The notes: generated by a model from the sequence alone, not told the origin. DNA of 64,000 nucleotides from Lawsonibacter sp900766145 (GCF_030372275.1 NZ_JAUDDJ010000011.1), one strand, 5' to 3'; shown: positions 7,492 through 16,362, numbered from the stretch's first letter. A program made the numbers and translations.

Positions 7492-9936
7492 ATGCAGGAA
7501 AAACGTACCGAAAGTCCCATGACCAAAGTGGCCCGCTTCATTGTTGACAAGCGCAAGGCCTTCTACCTGGTCTTTATTGCCGCCTTTGTCTTCTGTGCGG
7601 CCTCCATCAACAAAGTCCAGGTCAACAACGACATCACCTCCTACCTCCCCGCCCAGACCGAGACCCGCCGGGGACTGACCATCATGGACGAGGAATTCAT
7701 CACCCTGGGCAGCGCCAACGTGATGGTGTCCAACGTGACCTACCAGACCGCCCTGGACTTATCCCACAAGCTGGAGAACATTGAGGGCGTATCTGAGGTG
7801 GCCTTTGACGGCACCGAGGAACACTACAAAAACTCCTCCGCCCTGTTCACCATCTCCTTTGACGGAGAGGAGACCGACCCGGCCACCGTGGAGGCCATGA
7901 ATGAGGTGCTCTCCGCCCTGGAGGGCTATGACGTCTACTCCTCTACCCAGATTGGCCGGGACGTGTCGGCCAGTCTGCAAAAAGAAATGACCGTCATCCT
8001 GGCCATTGCAGCGGTGGTCATCGTTGTGGTGCTGCTGTTTACCTCCAAGAGCTACATGGAGGTGCCCGTCTACCTCATCGTCTTTGTAGCAGCGGCGGTG
8101 CTGAACATGGGTACCAACTTTATCTTCGGCACCATCTCCTTTATTACCAAATCCATCGCGGTCGTTCTCCAGCTGGCGCTGGCCATCGACTATGCCATCA
8201 TCTTCTGCCACCGGTACATGGAGGAGCGGGACAACGGCCTTGACCCCCGGGAGGCGGACATCGCCGCCCTGAGCAAGGCCATTGTGGAGATCTCTTCCTC
8301 CAGCCTGACCACCATCTCCGGTCTGATCGCCCTGATGCTGATGCAGCTGCGCATCGGTTTCGACATGGGTATCGTCCTGTCCAAGGGCATCGTGTGCTCC
8401 ATGCTGTGCGTGTTTTTGCTCATGCCCGGGCTGCTCATGCTGTTCAGCGGCCCCATTGACCGCACCCGTCACCGCAATCTGGTGCCCAAGATCAACTTCT
8501 GGGGCAAGGCCATCGTCCGTCTGCGCTATATTCTGCCTCCCGTCTTTCTTGTGGTAGTAGTGGCCGGAGCAGTCCTCTCCTCCCATTGTGATTATGTCTT
8601 TGACGCCAACGACACCGACTTTGACAACAAGCCCGACTGGCGCATCGCCGACGAGAAGGTGGCTGACACCTTTGGTCAGAAAAATACCATCGCTGTGCTG
8701 GTGCCCCGGGGAGACTATAACAAAGAGAAGTACATTCTGGAGCGGGTAGCTCAGCTGCCCCAGGTGACCCAGGCCACCGGCCTTGCCAACATTGAGGTAG
8801 AGGACGGGCGGATGCTCACCGATGAAATGAACCCCCGCCAGTTCTCCGAGCTGGCCGGGGTGGACATTGAGCTCTCCCGGCTTCTCTACCAAGCCTACGG
8901 TCTGAGCGTGGAGCAGTACGGGGCCATCTTCCAGGACCCGGACGACTACTCCGTCCCCCTCATCGATGTCTTTGAGTTCCTGCTGGAACAGAAGGACAAG
9001 GGGGTGGTGAACCTCACCGGGGAACAGGCCGATAAGGTAGACGATCTCCAGGAGCAGCTGGACGTGGGCCTGGAGCAGCTGCGGGGCGAGCACTGGTCCC
9101 GTCTGGTGTTTATTGCCGATGTACCCACTGAGGGCGACGAGACCTACGCCCTGCTGGATGAGATCCGGGCCATTGCTCAGGAGTATTACGGGGACAATGT
9201 GATCCTGGTGGGCAACTCCACCAACGCCTTCGACCTGGCCAGCTCCTTCTCCGGCGACAACATGAAGATCAGCATCCTCACCGCCCTGTTCGTTATGGTG
9301 ATTTTGCTGTTCACCTTTAAGTCGGCGGGCCTGCCCATTTTGCTGGTCCTCACCATCCAGGGCTCCATCTGGATCAACTTCTCGGTGCCAGTCCTTACCG
9401 GAACCAACCTATTCTTCTTAAGCTATCTGGTGGTCAGCTCCATTCAGATGGGCGCCACCATTGACTACGCCATCGTCATCACCAACCGCTATCTGGAGCT
9501 GAAACTGGAGATGGAGCGCAAGCAGGCGGCGGTGGAGGCTCTGAGCCAGAGCTTCCCCACCATCCTCACCTCGGGCACCATCATGGCGGTGGCAGGCTTC
9601 CTCATCGGCGGCATCTCCACCGACGCCACCATCGGCTCGGTGGGCCAGACCCTGGGCCGTGGTACCGTCACCTCCATTATCCTGGTCATGACCGTACTGC
9701 CCCAGCTGCTCATGCTGGGCGACGCCCTCATTGAGCGCACTGCCATCACTCTCAACCGGGACCGCAAGCAGCGCTTCAACCAGGGCACCATGCGCCTGGA
9801 CGGCCACATCCGGGGCCATGTGTCCGGCTTTGTGGACGGCGAATTTAAGGGCGTGCTCCACGGCAGCGTGGACGCCCTCATCGAGAGCAAATACCAGGTG
9901 CTGGACACCTCAGAAGAGGAGGAGCATACACCATGA
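7492..9936 (+). CDS. MMPL/RND family membrane exporter
   Basis: An 814-residue RND-type transporter of the MMPL family, with two homologous halves. Each half has an N-terminal helix, a large extracytoplasmic domain and a bundle of membrane helices. The Asp-Tyr pair typical of the proton path appears in both halves (AIDYAIIF and TIDYAIVI). Relatives export lipids or hydrophobic compounds to the cell surface. The C-terminus carries a ~40-residue hydrophilic tail (GHIRGHVSGFVDGEFKGVL) that I cannot assign. The stop overlaps the next gene by 4 bases (ATGA). I infer that substrates are envelope lipids or drugs controlled by the upstream TetR. Confidence 0.88.
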   Translation: MQEKRTESPMTKVARFIVDKRKAFYLVFIAAFVFCAASINKVQVNNDITSYLPAQTETRRGLTIMDEEFITLGSANVMVSNVTYQTALDLSHKLENIEGVSEVAFDGTEEHYKNSSALFTISFDGEETDPATVEAMNEVLSALEGYDVYSSTQIGRDVSASLQKEMTVILAIAAVVIVVVLLFTSKSYMEVPVYLIVFVAAAVLNMGTNFIFGTISFITKSIAVVLQLALAIDYAIIFCHRYMEERDNGLDPREADIAALSKAIVEISSSSLTTISGLIALMLMQLRIGFDMGIVLSKGIVCSMLCVFLLMPGLLMLFSGPIDRTRHRNLVPKINFWGKAIVRLRYILPPVFLVVVVAGAVLSSHCDYVFDANDTDFDNKPDWRIADEKVADTFGQKNTIAVLVPRGDYNKEKYILERVAQLPQVTQATGLANIEVEDGRMLTDEMNPRQFSELAGVDIELSRLLYQAYGLSVEQYGAIFQDPDDYSVPLIDVFEFLLEQKDKGVVNLTGEQADKVDDLQEQLDVGLEQLRGEHWSRLVFIADVPTEGDETYALLDEIRAIAQEYYGDNVILVGNSTNAFDLASSFSGDNMKISILTALFVMVILLFTFKSAGLPILLVLTIQGSIWINFSVPVLTGTNLFFLSYLVVSSIQMGATIDYAIVITNRYLELKLEMERKQAAVEALSQSFPTILTSGTIMAVAGFLIGGISTDATIGSVGQTLGRGTVTSIILVMTVLPQLLMLGDALIERTAITLNRDRKQRFNQGTMRLDGHIRGHVSGFVDGEFKGVLHGSVDALIESKYQVLDTSEEEEHTP

Positions 9937-12900
9937 AACACATACAGCGGGGAGCCGCCCTCCTGACGGTGCTGGCGCTCCTTTGTACCATGACCCTGCC
10001 CGCCGCCGCGGCCTCCGACACGGTCACCATTGCCACCGTCCAGGACTTTACTAACTTTTCCAAACAGTGCACCCGGGACACCTGGTCCCAGGGCCTTACG
10101 GTGGAACTCACCGCCGATCTGGATTTGAGCGGCTCCGGCTTCACCCCCGTGCCCATCTTCCAGGGCACCTTTCACGGCAACGGCCACACCATCTCCGGTC
10201 TCTCCTTTGACAAGAAGGGCTCCAAGGCGGGGCTGTTCCGCACCCTCACCGCCAGCGCCGTGGTAGAGGACCTCACTGTGGAGGGGGACCTCTCCCCTCA
10301 GGGCTCGGCCAGTCAGGCGGGACTGCTGGTGGGCGAAAACTACGGTACCGTAACCCGCTGCGCCGCCCAGGGCTCTGTATCCGGACAGGAAGATATCGGC
10401 GGCCTGGTGGGTCTGAACGGTGAGAGCGGCTGCATCCAGTCCTGTACCAGCGCCGCTGCCGTCACCGGCGTGACCAACGCGGGCGGCATCACGGGACAGA
10501 ACCTGGGCACCGTGGAGAACAGCTCCAACACCGGTGAGATCAACACCCAGGCCGACCAGGAGACCCCTACCAGCGTGGGCGGCATCGCCGGGCTGTCCCG
10601 GGGCACCATCCGGGGCTGCACCAACTCCAGCGCGGTGGGCTATCAGCACGTAGGCTACAACATGGGCGGCATCGTGGGGCTTCAGTCGGGGGAGATTTCC
10701 AACTGCTCCAACACCGCCCCCATCCAGGGCCGCAAGGACGTGGGCGGCATTGTGGGCCAGTTTGAACCCAGCACCAGCCTCACCTACGGGCCTTCCCCTT
10801 CTCAGCAGCTTACCGACAGCCTCGCCGGCCTCTTCGGCCAGATGGAGCACTTTGCCAACCAGCTCAATGACATGGTTACCAGAGGCATCCGCGACGCTCA
10901 GGCCATCCACGATTCCCTCTCTGTCATCCAGGACCGCACCCACGCCGCGGGAACCGAGGGACAGAAGGATTTTCAAGCCATGGCCGATGAGCTCTACCAG
11001 CACACCACCGCCATCAGCGGCAATCTGGACAGCCTGCGCGAGGACCTGGACCGGTTCGGCGATGAGGCAGACGATCAGCTCCAGGAGGCTCTGGATGAGA
11101 CCGACACCCTGCTGAGCAAGCTGGAACAGCTGGCCCAGCAGGCGGACAGCGGGCTGGGCCAGTCCATCCACGCCCTGGAGGATACCGTCTCCTCCATCCG
11201 CACCCAGGTTCAGCTCATCCGCACCCACCGCCAGGCTATGAAGCAGGAGCTGGACGATTTGAAACAGTATGTGGCCGATGTGGCCCGGCTGATTGCCGCC
11301 GGGCAGTTCCAGCAGGCCCTCCAGCTTCCCTTCCCCTCTCTGGACCCGGTGGGCCATATGAAGGCCATCACCAGCGCGTTGAAGGAGATTCCCCGCCTGG
11401 CGGCAAAACTGCCCGGCCAGTGGAGCGATATCCATGACCAGACCTCCCATGACATGGGACAGTCCGGCCAGGAGATCGACCGGGCTCTGAATGCCCTGTA
11501 TGAGGCCCTCACCGCCCTGAATCAGGCGGGCGATCACTTCTCTTCCTCCGCCCAGGAGCACCTGGATGGGGTCAGCCAGAAGGCCGACCAGATCCGTAAT
11601 CTGCTGAAAACGTACACCGAGACTCTGGGCGACAAGGCCCAGTCCGCCCTGGACGACATCGACGGGGAGCTCTCCGCCATCCAGGATCGGGTGGACAGCA
11701 TGACCCAGACCGCCGGAGCGGACAACGCCGCCCTCCACGCCACCAGCCAGGCCATTCTGGACCAGATGGATACGGTGCGTCAGGCCATCTCCGGGCTTGG
11801 GAAGGAACCGGAGCTCACCGTCACCGACCTCACCGACGAGATCGACCAGGGCCCCGGCCTGGTGAAGGGCTGTACTGTGTCCGGCACGGTGGAGGGAGAC
11901 TCCAACGTGGGCGGTATTGTCGGCACCGTCTCCACCGAGCTGGGAGACGACCCGGAGGCCACCTTCGACCTGGGCGATCTGAAACTGATGAGCGACGTGT
12001 ACGCCACCCTGCGGGCCGTGGTACGGGACTGCCGGTTTGACGGCGACGTCACCGTGAAAAACGAGTGCGGCGGCGGCGTAGCCGGCCGGTGCGAGGCGGG
12101 TGCCATTGTGGACTGCGCCGCCCGGGGCACCGTGGAGACCGGCGGAGACTACTGCGGCGGCATCGCCGGCCGCACCCGGGGCAAGGTAGTACGCTGCGCC
12201 GCCCTTACCGACCTCACCGGCCAGAGCTGGCTGGGAGGCGTGGCCGGATTGGGCCAGGACATCTCCGACTGCCGCACCATGGTGCGCGCTGACAGCGACG
12301 GGGAGTACCAGGGGGCCATCGCCGGCCAGGCGGAGGGCACCCTCACCGGCAACCGCTATCTGATGGAAGATCTGGCCGGTCTGGACGGGGTGGACTATGC
12401 CGAGACCGCCCAGGGTCTGGACTTTGACTCCTTCGCACAGCTGGACTACATCCCCGCGGACTTTCTCACCTTCTCCTACCGCTTTGAGGTAAATGGCCAG
12501 ACGGTGGCCGAAATTCCCTTCCAATACGGGGATGACCTGGACCTGAGCCAGGTGCCCCAGGCTCCTCAGCAGGGGGATGAGTACGGCCAGTGGCCCCAGT
12601 TCCCCACCCAGGATCTGCGCCGCTCCATGGTCCTTTCCGTTCAGTTCACCGCACCCACCTCTACCCTGGCCGACCAGGACGGGGTGGCCCAGCTGCTGGT
12701 GGAGGGCACCTTCTCCCCGGACGCCTCGTTGACGGTACACCAGGAGGAGACGCCCAGCACTGGGGTGGACGGCTATACCTCCCGCTCCGCCTGGAGCTAC
12801 ACCGTCACCGGCAGCCAGTCGGACACCCTCACCCTGCGCCTGCGGGCGGATGGCGTGAAAAAGCCGGCCGCGGCAATCTATCAGAACGGCAGCTGGCAGC

Positions 12901-13103
12901 GCTTGGACAGCACCCTGGACGGCAGCTACCTGGTCTTCCAGGCCCCGGCCCAGGGCCAGGTCCTTCTGCTGGAGGAGCAGCAGCTGCCCCTTCTGGCCGT
13001 GGGACTCATCGGAGGCGGAGTGATCATCCTGCTGCTGGCAGGCTTCCTTCTCCATCGGCACCGCCGAAACTCAGCGGTTCCACCCGCACAAGCGGCAACC
13101 TAA
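9933..13103 (+). CDS. Large secreted, membrane-anchored GLUG-repeat and coiled-coil protein
   Basis: A 1056-residue exported protein. It begins with a signal peptide (about 1-26, ending PAAAA). GLUG-type repeats follow (GGLVG, GGIAG and GGIVG blocks, roughly 130-290), then a long helical coiled coil (about 300-620) with Gln/Asp-rich heptads. A second GLUG set lies at about 640-810, then a beta-rich part, and finally a transmembrane helix near 1020-1040 with an Arg/His-rich tail. The layout is like a YhgE/Pip-type periplasmic arm tethered to the membrane. Being translationally coupled to the MMPL exporter, it is probably the extracytoplasmic partner of that pump. Confidence 0.82.
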   Translation: MKHIQRGAALLTVLALLCTMTLPAAAASDTVTIATVQDFTNFSKQCTRDTWSQGLTVELTADLDLSGSGFTPVPIFQGTFHGNGHTISGLSFDKKGSKAGLFRTLTASAVVEDLTVEGDLSPQGSASQAGLLVGENYGTVTRCAAQGSVSGQEDIGGLVGLNGESGCIQSCTSAAAVTGVTNAGGITGQNLGTVENSSNTGEINTQADQETPTSVGGIAGLSRGTIRGCTNSSAVGYQHVGYNMGGIVGLQSGEISNCSNTAPIQGRKDVGGIVGQFEPSTSLTYGPSPSQQLTDSLAGLFGQMEHFANQLNDMVTRGIRDAQAIHDSLSVIQDRTHAAGTEGQKDFQAMADELYQHTTAISGNLDSLREDLDRFGDEADDQLQEALDETDTLLSKLEQLAQQADSGLGQSIHALEDTVSSIRTQVQLIRTHRQAMKQELDDLKQYVADVARLIAAGQFQQALQLPFPSLDPVGHMKAITSALKEIPRLAAKLPGQWSDIHDQTSHDMGQSGQEIDRALNALYEALTALNQAGDHFSSSAQEHLDGVSQKADQIRNLLKTYTETLGDKAQSALDDIDGELSAIQDRVDSMTQTAGADNAALHATSQAILDQMDTVRQAISGLGKEPELTVTDLTDEIDQGPGLVKGCTVSGTVEGDSNVGGIVGTVSTELGDDPEATFDLGDLKLMSDVYATLRAVVRDCRFDGDVTVKNECGGGVAGRCEAGAIVDCAARGTVETGGDYCGGIAGRTRGKVVRCAALTDLTGQSWLGGVAGLGQDISDCRTMVRADSDGEYQGAIAGQAEGTLTGNRYLMEDLAGLDGVDYAETAQGLDFDSFAQLDYIPADFLTFSYRFEVNGQTVAEIPFQYGDDLDLSQVPQAPQQGDEYGQWPQFPTQDLRRSMVLSVQFTAPTSTLADQDGVAQLLVEGTFSPDASLTVHQEETPSTGVDGYTSRSAWSYTVTGSQSDTLTLRLRADGVKKPAAAIYQNGSWQRLDSTLDGSYLVFQAPAQGQVLLLEEQQLPLLAVGLIGGGVIILLLAGFLLHRHRRNSAVPPAQAAT

Positions 13104-13139
13104 AAAAAGCTCCCGGAGTGCAGACGCACTCCGGGAGCT
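13102..13139. terminator. Bidirectional terminator
   Basis: A 14-bp stem (13108-13121 with 13126-13139) sits between the convergent GLUG-protein and ECF genes. The minus-strand side has a TTTTTTT tail (13102-13108). The plus-strand side is weaker. Confidence 0.85.
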
Positions 13140-13146
13140 CGTTTCT

Positions 13147-13716
13147 TCAGGCATGCAGCACATTGGCTTTTCTCAGGGCTGGAGTCAGTGCGGTATACAG
13201 CAGCGCCGCACAGATCACCGCCACCACGCCGTTGAACAGGGTCACCGGCGCCTTGGTGGCCAGCACCTCCACCTGGGTCACCTGCCAGGTAAAGCCCTTC
13301 ACATACAGGGATTCCAGCACATTTTTTCCCAGATACAGGATACTGTAACTCAGCGACCCGCACAGGGCTGCCACCCACACCCGCACCTGGGGAGCCAGGA
13401 ACCCGGCCTTGTGCATGATCCCGCCTGCCACAAAAGCCATCACGAATTTATTTATAAAGGTGATCCAGCACTCTGGGGCCCACATGGGGTCCATCAGGTC
13501 AAACAGGGCCGATCCCACGCCGGCGGCCAAACCGCCGCCCACCGGTCCCAGCAGCAGGGCGGACAAAAGGCACATCACATTGCCAAAGTGGATTTTGGTC
13601 TTTCCCAGGCCTGTGGGAATATCGATCCCCACATAGGTCAGGGCAAATACCATGGCCGCCATCATGCCTACCAACGCCAGACGCTGGATGGAAAACGTGT
13701 CCCTCTGTTTCATCAT
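13147..13716 (-). CDS. ECF transporter substrate-binding S component
   Basis: A 189-residue integral membrane protein with about six helices. Features of energy-coupling-factor S components are visible: an N-terminal Ala/Gly-rich helix that would contact the T component (MAAMVFALTYVGIDIP) and the GNVMCLLSALLLGPVGGGLAAG segment typical of the family. S components bind vitamins or metals and share a common EcfAAT module, not present in this window. A pnuC gene starts divergently, which hints at a cofactor precursor as substrate, but the vitamin cannot be read from sequence. Confidence 0.85.
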   Translation of the reverse strand: MMKQRDTFSIQRLALVGMMAAMVFALTYVGIDIPTGLGKTKIHFGNVMCLLSALLLGPVGGGLAAGVGSALFDLMDPMWAPECWITFINKFVMAFVAGGIMHKAGFLAPQVRVWVAALCGSLSYSILYLGKNVLESLYVKGFTWQVTQVEVLATKAPVTLFNGVVAVICAALLYTALTPALRKANVLHA

Positions 13717-13768
13717 GCTCTCCCCTATCTGTTCCCATTGGTTTTCTCTGGTTCCTGATTATAGCGGG

Positions 13769-13818
13769 ATCTGATCTTTTTCATATAGCCAGTATTATAT
13801 ATTTTTTTAAGATCAGAT
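13769..13818 (-). promoter_or_regulatory. Promoter region with inverted repeat upstream of the ECF S component
   Basis: A TATAAT -10 on the minus strand (13794-13799) is bracketed by a perfect 10-bp inverted repeat, ATCTGATCTT (13769-13778) and AAGATCAGAT (13809-13818). No good -35 is seen. The repeat may be an operator for an activator or repressor, or a leader hairpin. Confidence 0.45.
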
Positions 13819-13843
13819 TTTCGGGCTGCCACGAAAAAAACAG

Positions 13844-13955
13844 TTGCATTTTTTCTGGTTCTATGGTATATCTATACCACTGCCACCGGGTAGAGTAATG
13901 CAAATGCATTCGGTACACATCGTTAGGTCTTTGAAGATGTGTATACGGATGCTTT
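13844..13955 (+). promoter_or_regulatory. pnuC promoter, palindromic operator and leader terminator
   Basis: TTGCAT (13844-13849) and TATATC (13867-13872) are 17 bases apart. A perfect palindrome, GGTATA-TC-TATACC (13865-13878), overlaps the -10 and would be a good repressor site. The ~100-base leader contains a long stem: GCATTCG pairs with CGGATGC, and TACACATC with GATGTGTA (about 13905-13949). A T-run follows before the gene. That makes a candidate attenuator or riboswitch expression platform controlling pnuC. Confidence 0.5.
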
Positions 13956-13979
13956 TTTGTTTGTTGGGAGGATTTTGTG

Positions 13980-14693
13980 ATGAAAGCTGCATTTGGCTGG
14001 CTGAGCCGTTATTTCTCCAAAGGGGAGCTGCTCCTGTGGGGCTGCTCCATGGCCTGTATCCTGTTGTCCTTTGCTGCCTTTGACCGGGGCAGCTACCTCA
14101 CCCTGGCCGCCTCTCTCATTGGGGCCACGTCCCTGATTTTCTGCGCCAAGGGCAATCCGGCAGGCCAGGTGCTGATGATTCTGTTCAGCCTGCTGTACGG
14201 ACTGATCTCCTTCTCCTTCGCCTACTACGGCGAGATGCTCACCTACCTGGGCATGACCGCCCCCATGGCGGTGGTGTCGCTGGTGTCCTGGCTGCGCAAC
14301 CCCTTCCAGGGCAACCACTCCGAGGTGGAGGTCAACCGCCTCCCCCGGCGTGAAGTCCCCTTTATGCTGGTACTCACCGCTGCGGTGACGGTGGTATTCT
14401 ACTTCCTGCTCCGCTTTTTCCACACCGCAAACCTGCTCCCCAGCACCCTGTCCGTTACTACCAGCTTCCTGGCCGTCTATCTCACCTTCCGCCGCAGCGC
14501 CTACTTTCCCCTGGCCTACGCCGCCAACGATCTGGTGCTGATCGTGCTGTGGACTCTGGCCGCCATGGAGGACCCCTCCTACCTGTCGGTGGTTATCTGC
14601 TTTGTGATGTTCCTGGTCAATGACGGATATGGCTTCCTCAGCTGGTCCCGGATGCAGAAGCGCCAGCAGCAGCGCCGGGAAGAGCTAGCATAA
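13980..14693 (+). CDS. pnuC: PnuC-family nicotinamide riboside/vitamin transporter
   Basis: A 237-residue membrane protein with seven or eight helices. It shows PnuC-like features, including the C-terminal FLVNDGYGFLSW segment in the position of the family's conserved aromatic NxxYGxxxW-type motif. PnuC proteins facilitate diffusion of nicotinamide riboside, trapped afterwards by phosphorylation; relatives move riboflavin or thiamine. I chose the ATG at 13980 rather than the GTG at 13977 because GGGAGG (13966-13971) is then at an 8-base spacing. The gene is single and ends in a strong terminator. Confidence 0.85.
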   Translation: MKAAFGWLSRYFSKGELLLWGCSMACILLSFAAFDRGSYLTLAASLIGATSLIFCAKGNPAGQVLMILFSLLYGLISFSFAYYGEMLTYLGMTAPMAVVSLVSWLRNPFQGNHSEVEVNRLPRREVPFMLVLTAAVTVVFYFLLRFFHTANLLPSTLSVTTSFLAVYLTFRRSAYFPLAYAANDLVLIVLWTLAAMEDPSYLSVVICFVMFLVNDGYGFLSWSRMQKRQQQRREELA

Positions 14694-14701
14694 CAGACCG
14701 C

Positions 14702-14735
14702 AAAAAACCCCGTACCACGTGGTACGGGGTTTTTT
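14702..14735. terminator. Perfectly symmetric bidirectional terminator
   Basis: A 34-base palindrome centred on CCACGTGG has A6 and T6 flanks. It serves pnuC (plus strand) and the converging lipoprotein gene (minus strand). Confidence 0.93.
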
Positions 14736-14738
14736 ATT

Positions 14739-15161
14739 CTACTTTGCAAAAAAGTTCACCGTATAATCCCCCAGGTTAAGAATCAACGTGGGATCTTGGG
14801 TGCCGTCCTGGTAGGTGGTCATGGCTGCAACCGCCACACCGCTTGTTCCTTCCACCTCCACCTCATAAATTGTGGATTTGAAGTCACTTTGGCTTTGTTG
14901 GTAGGTCCCTGTATAGGTGCGGTCATTGGTCTGGTCGGTGAGGGTAAGCGTGCCGCCTTGGGCCTCACAGGTCAGCTCCACCTGCTTTGCTCCCTCCAGC
15001 GTGCTGCTGCCCCGCTGACCATAGGCCACCGCCTGTCCGCCCGCATCCATACTCTGCACCGAGGTCATCACCCAGGAATATGCGTCGATTTTGGGCGTCT
15101 TACTGCTGCATCCTGCCAGCAGCACCAGCAGGAGCGCCATCCAAAGGCCTGTTTTTTTCAT
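14739..15161 (-). CDS. Small lipoprotein of unknown function
   Basis: A 140-residue protein with a lipoprotein signal (MKKTGLWMALLLVLLAGC, lipobox L15-A-G-C18). The mature part is a small beta-rich domain (ELTCEAQGGTLTLTDQTND) that may be a lipocalin-like or Ig-like fold. It lies 9 bases after an XRE-family membrane regulator in an apparent operon, so it may be controlled by, or act with, that regulator. No family was recognised. Confidence 0.75.
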   Translation of the reverse strand: MKKTGLWMALLLVLLAGCSSKTPKIDAYSWVMTSVQSMDAGGQAVAYGQRGSSTLEGAKQVELTCEAQGGTLTLTDQTNDRTYTGTYQQSQSDFKSTIYEVEVEGTSGVAVAAMTTYQDGTQDPTLILNLGDYTVNFFAK

Positions 15162-15170
15162 AATCTCTCC

Positions 15171-15716
15171 TTATCGTTTCCGAGTCTTGTATATTCCTAC
15201 CACAGCCAGGATTACCGCCGCAATGGCGATCAGCCACTTTCCCGCCTGGAATGGTATATTAGAACCACACAGGATATTAGTTGGGCCGTCGTTTCCGCCG
15301 ATGATGGTGGCATCAGACCAAAGCTGCGCCATTGCCGCCTGGTAATGAAGCAGGTCTGCCAGCTGAAACAGAATCACAAGGAGGGCCGCCGCTCCAAGCA
15401 GGACGAAGATCACCCGCCACAGCTTTCGCTGCCGCTCACAGCGGGCCGCGAACTGTTCGTTCAGCAGCTCCAGCTTGGCGGCAATGGCCTTCAGCTCTGC
15501 GTTTTCATCGGGCTCCGCAACTGCCGTCTCGCCCAGCAGCACGGTCACTGAGGTGTCCAGTTCCTCCGCCAGCCGGATCAGCATACCCGAGTCCGGAACG
15601 GACAGTCCTTTCTCCCATTTGGATACGGTCTGTCTCACGATGTGCAGCTTGATGGCCAGCTCTTCCTGGGACAACCCTTTCGCCTTCCGAAAATGCTTTA
15701 GATTCTCACTCAGCAT
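15171..15716 (-). CDS. XRE-family HTH regulator with two membrane helices
   Basis: A 181-residue protein. Residues 1-60 form a Cro/CI-type helix-turn-helix (GLSQEELAIKLHIVRQTVSKWE), followed by a linker and two transmembrane segments (about 95-115 and 155-175). Membrane-bound XRE proteins of this shape are common in Firmicutes next to small transporters or lipoproteins. I used the ATG at 15714-15716 because GGAGG precedes it; longer in-frame extensions would run into the terminator beyond ssrA. A perfect 15-bp palindrome overlaps its promoter, consistent with autoregulation. Confidence 0.85.
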   Translation of the reverse strand: MLSENLKHFRKAKGLSQEELAIKLHIVRQTVSKWEKGLSVPDSGMLIRLAEELDTSVTVLLGETAVAEPDENAELKAIAAKLELLNEQFAARCERQRKLWRVIFVLLGAAALLVILFQLADLLHYQAAMAQLWSDATIIGGNDGPTNILCGSNIPFQAGKWLIAIAAVILAVVGIYKTRKR

Positions 15717-15746
15717 AAATCCACTACCTCCTGTCCCATGTATACG

Positions 15747-15781
15747 ATTATACGGGAAAACCGCCCGTTGCTTCAAGCAAC
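15747..15781 (-). promoter_or_regulatory. Promoter and palindromic operator of the XRE gene
   Basis: On the minus strand TTGAAG (15771-15776) and TATAAT (15747-15752) are 18 bases apart. The palindrome GTTGCTT-c-AAGCAAC (15767-15781) covers the -35, as expected for an XRE repressor site. Confidence 0.65.
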
Positions 15782-15881
15782 AGAACTTAACATTTGGTCG
15801 TTTGGGTCGGAAATAGGCAAGGTGGAGCCGCCTTGGGGGCGGCGGAACCCGGGGCCCCCTCACAGCGGGGCGGCGAAACCC

Positions 15882-15921
15882 AAAAAGAAAGACATCTGCT
15901 TTCGCAGATGTCTTTCTTTTT
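15882..15921 (-). terminator. Terminator directly behind ssrA
   Basis: An 18-bp perfect stem (15882-15899 with 15904-15921, loop TTTC) runs into TTTTT on the minus strand. The 3' CCA of the tmRNA is encoded at its base. Confidence 0.9.
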
Positions 15922-16288
15922 GGTGGAGGCGGGGGGAGTCGAACCCCCGTCCGAAAACTCTTCCATGGGAACTTCTCCGGGCGCAGACGGTTATTGCGGA
16001 GGTCTTGCTCCTCCCGTTCCCCTCGCCCCAGGCAAGCCGTCACGCCTGAGGGTCAGGTAAGCTTCATTGTTCATGGCCGGCGCAAAGCTTTGCCGGCGCA
16101 CGTGCACCACTAAACGACGCCTGATCCCAGCTCGTGGTCCTTCCGGGTCAGACGGCCGCCTTTAATTAGGCAGCGTAAGCGTAATTATCGTTGTTCTTTA
16201 ATTTATAAAGAATGCCCGTTTTAAGGTGGCCAGGCGCCACCGCCCGCTATTCCCACTTCCGCGTCCCCGTCGAAACCGGTACGCCCCC
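15921..16288 (-). ncRNA. ssrA: Transfer-messenger RNA (tmRNA)
   Basis: A 368-nt tmRNA that rescues stalled ribosomes together with SmpB. The 5' end on the minus strand reads GGGGGCG and pairs with the 3' acceptor strand CGCCTCC-A-CCA (15921-15930). The tRNA-like T arm, GGGGGTTCGACTCCCCC, is at 15931-15950. The internal tag frame ends NDNYAYAA then TAA (about 16166-16198), with hydrophobic alanines as expected for a ClpXP degron. ppiB and smpB lie just upstream on the same strand. Confidence 0.96.
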
Positions 16289-16362
16289 GCGTCGTCGCAA
16301 GCTTCATATCCCTCGCTTCCGCCGCTCGGCGAAAGCTTGCTCATTCCGCTGCTCCTCCTTTT

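Noticed and set aside
9489..13061. Very long open frame (about 1190 codons) on the minus strand opposite the GLUG gene
   Set aside because: It is the antisense shadow of a GC-rich gene; its sequence is Gly/His/Val/Leu-rich with no domain, while the plus-strand protein has a signal peptide, repeats and an anchor.
15717..16043. N-terminal extension of the XRE regulator
   Set aside because: It would run through the ssrA terminator and tmRNA 3' end; ATG 15714-15716 has GGAGG and gives a standard HTH start.
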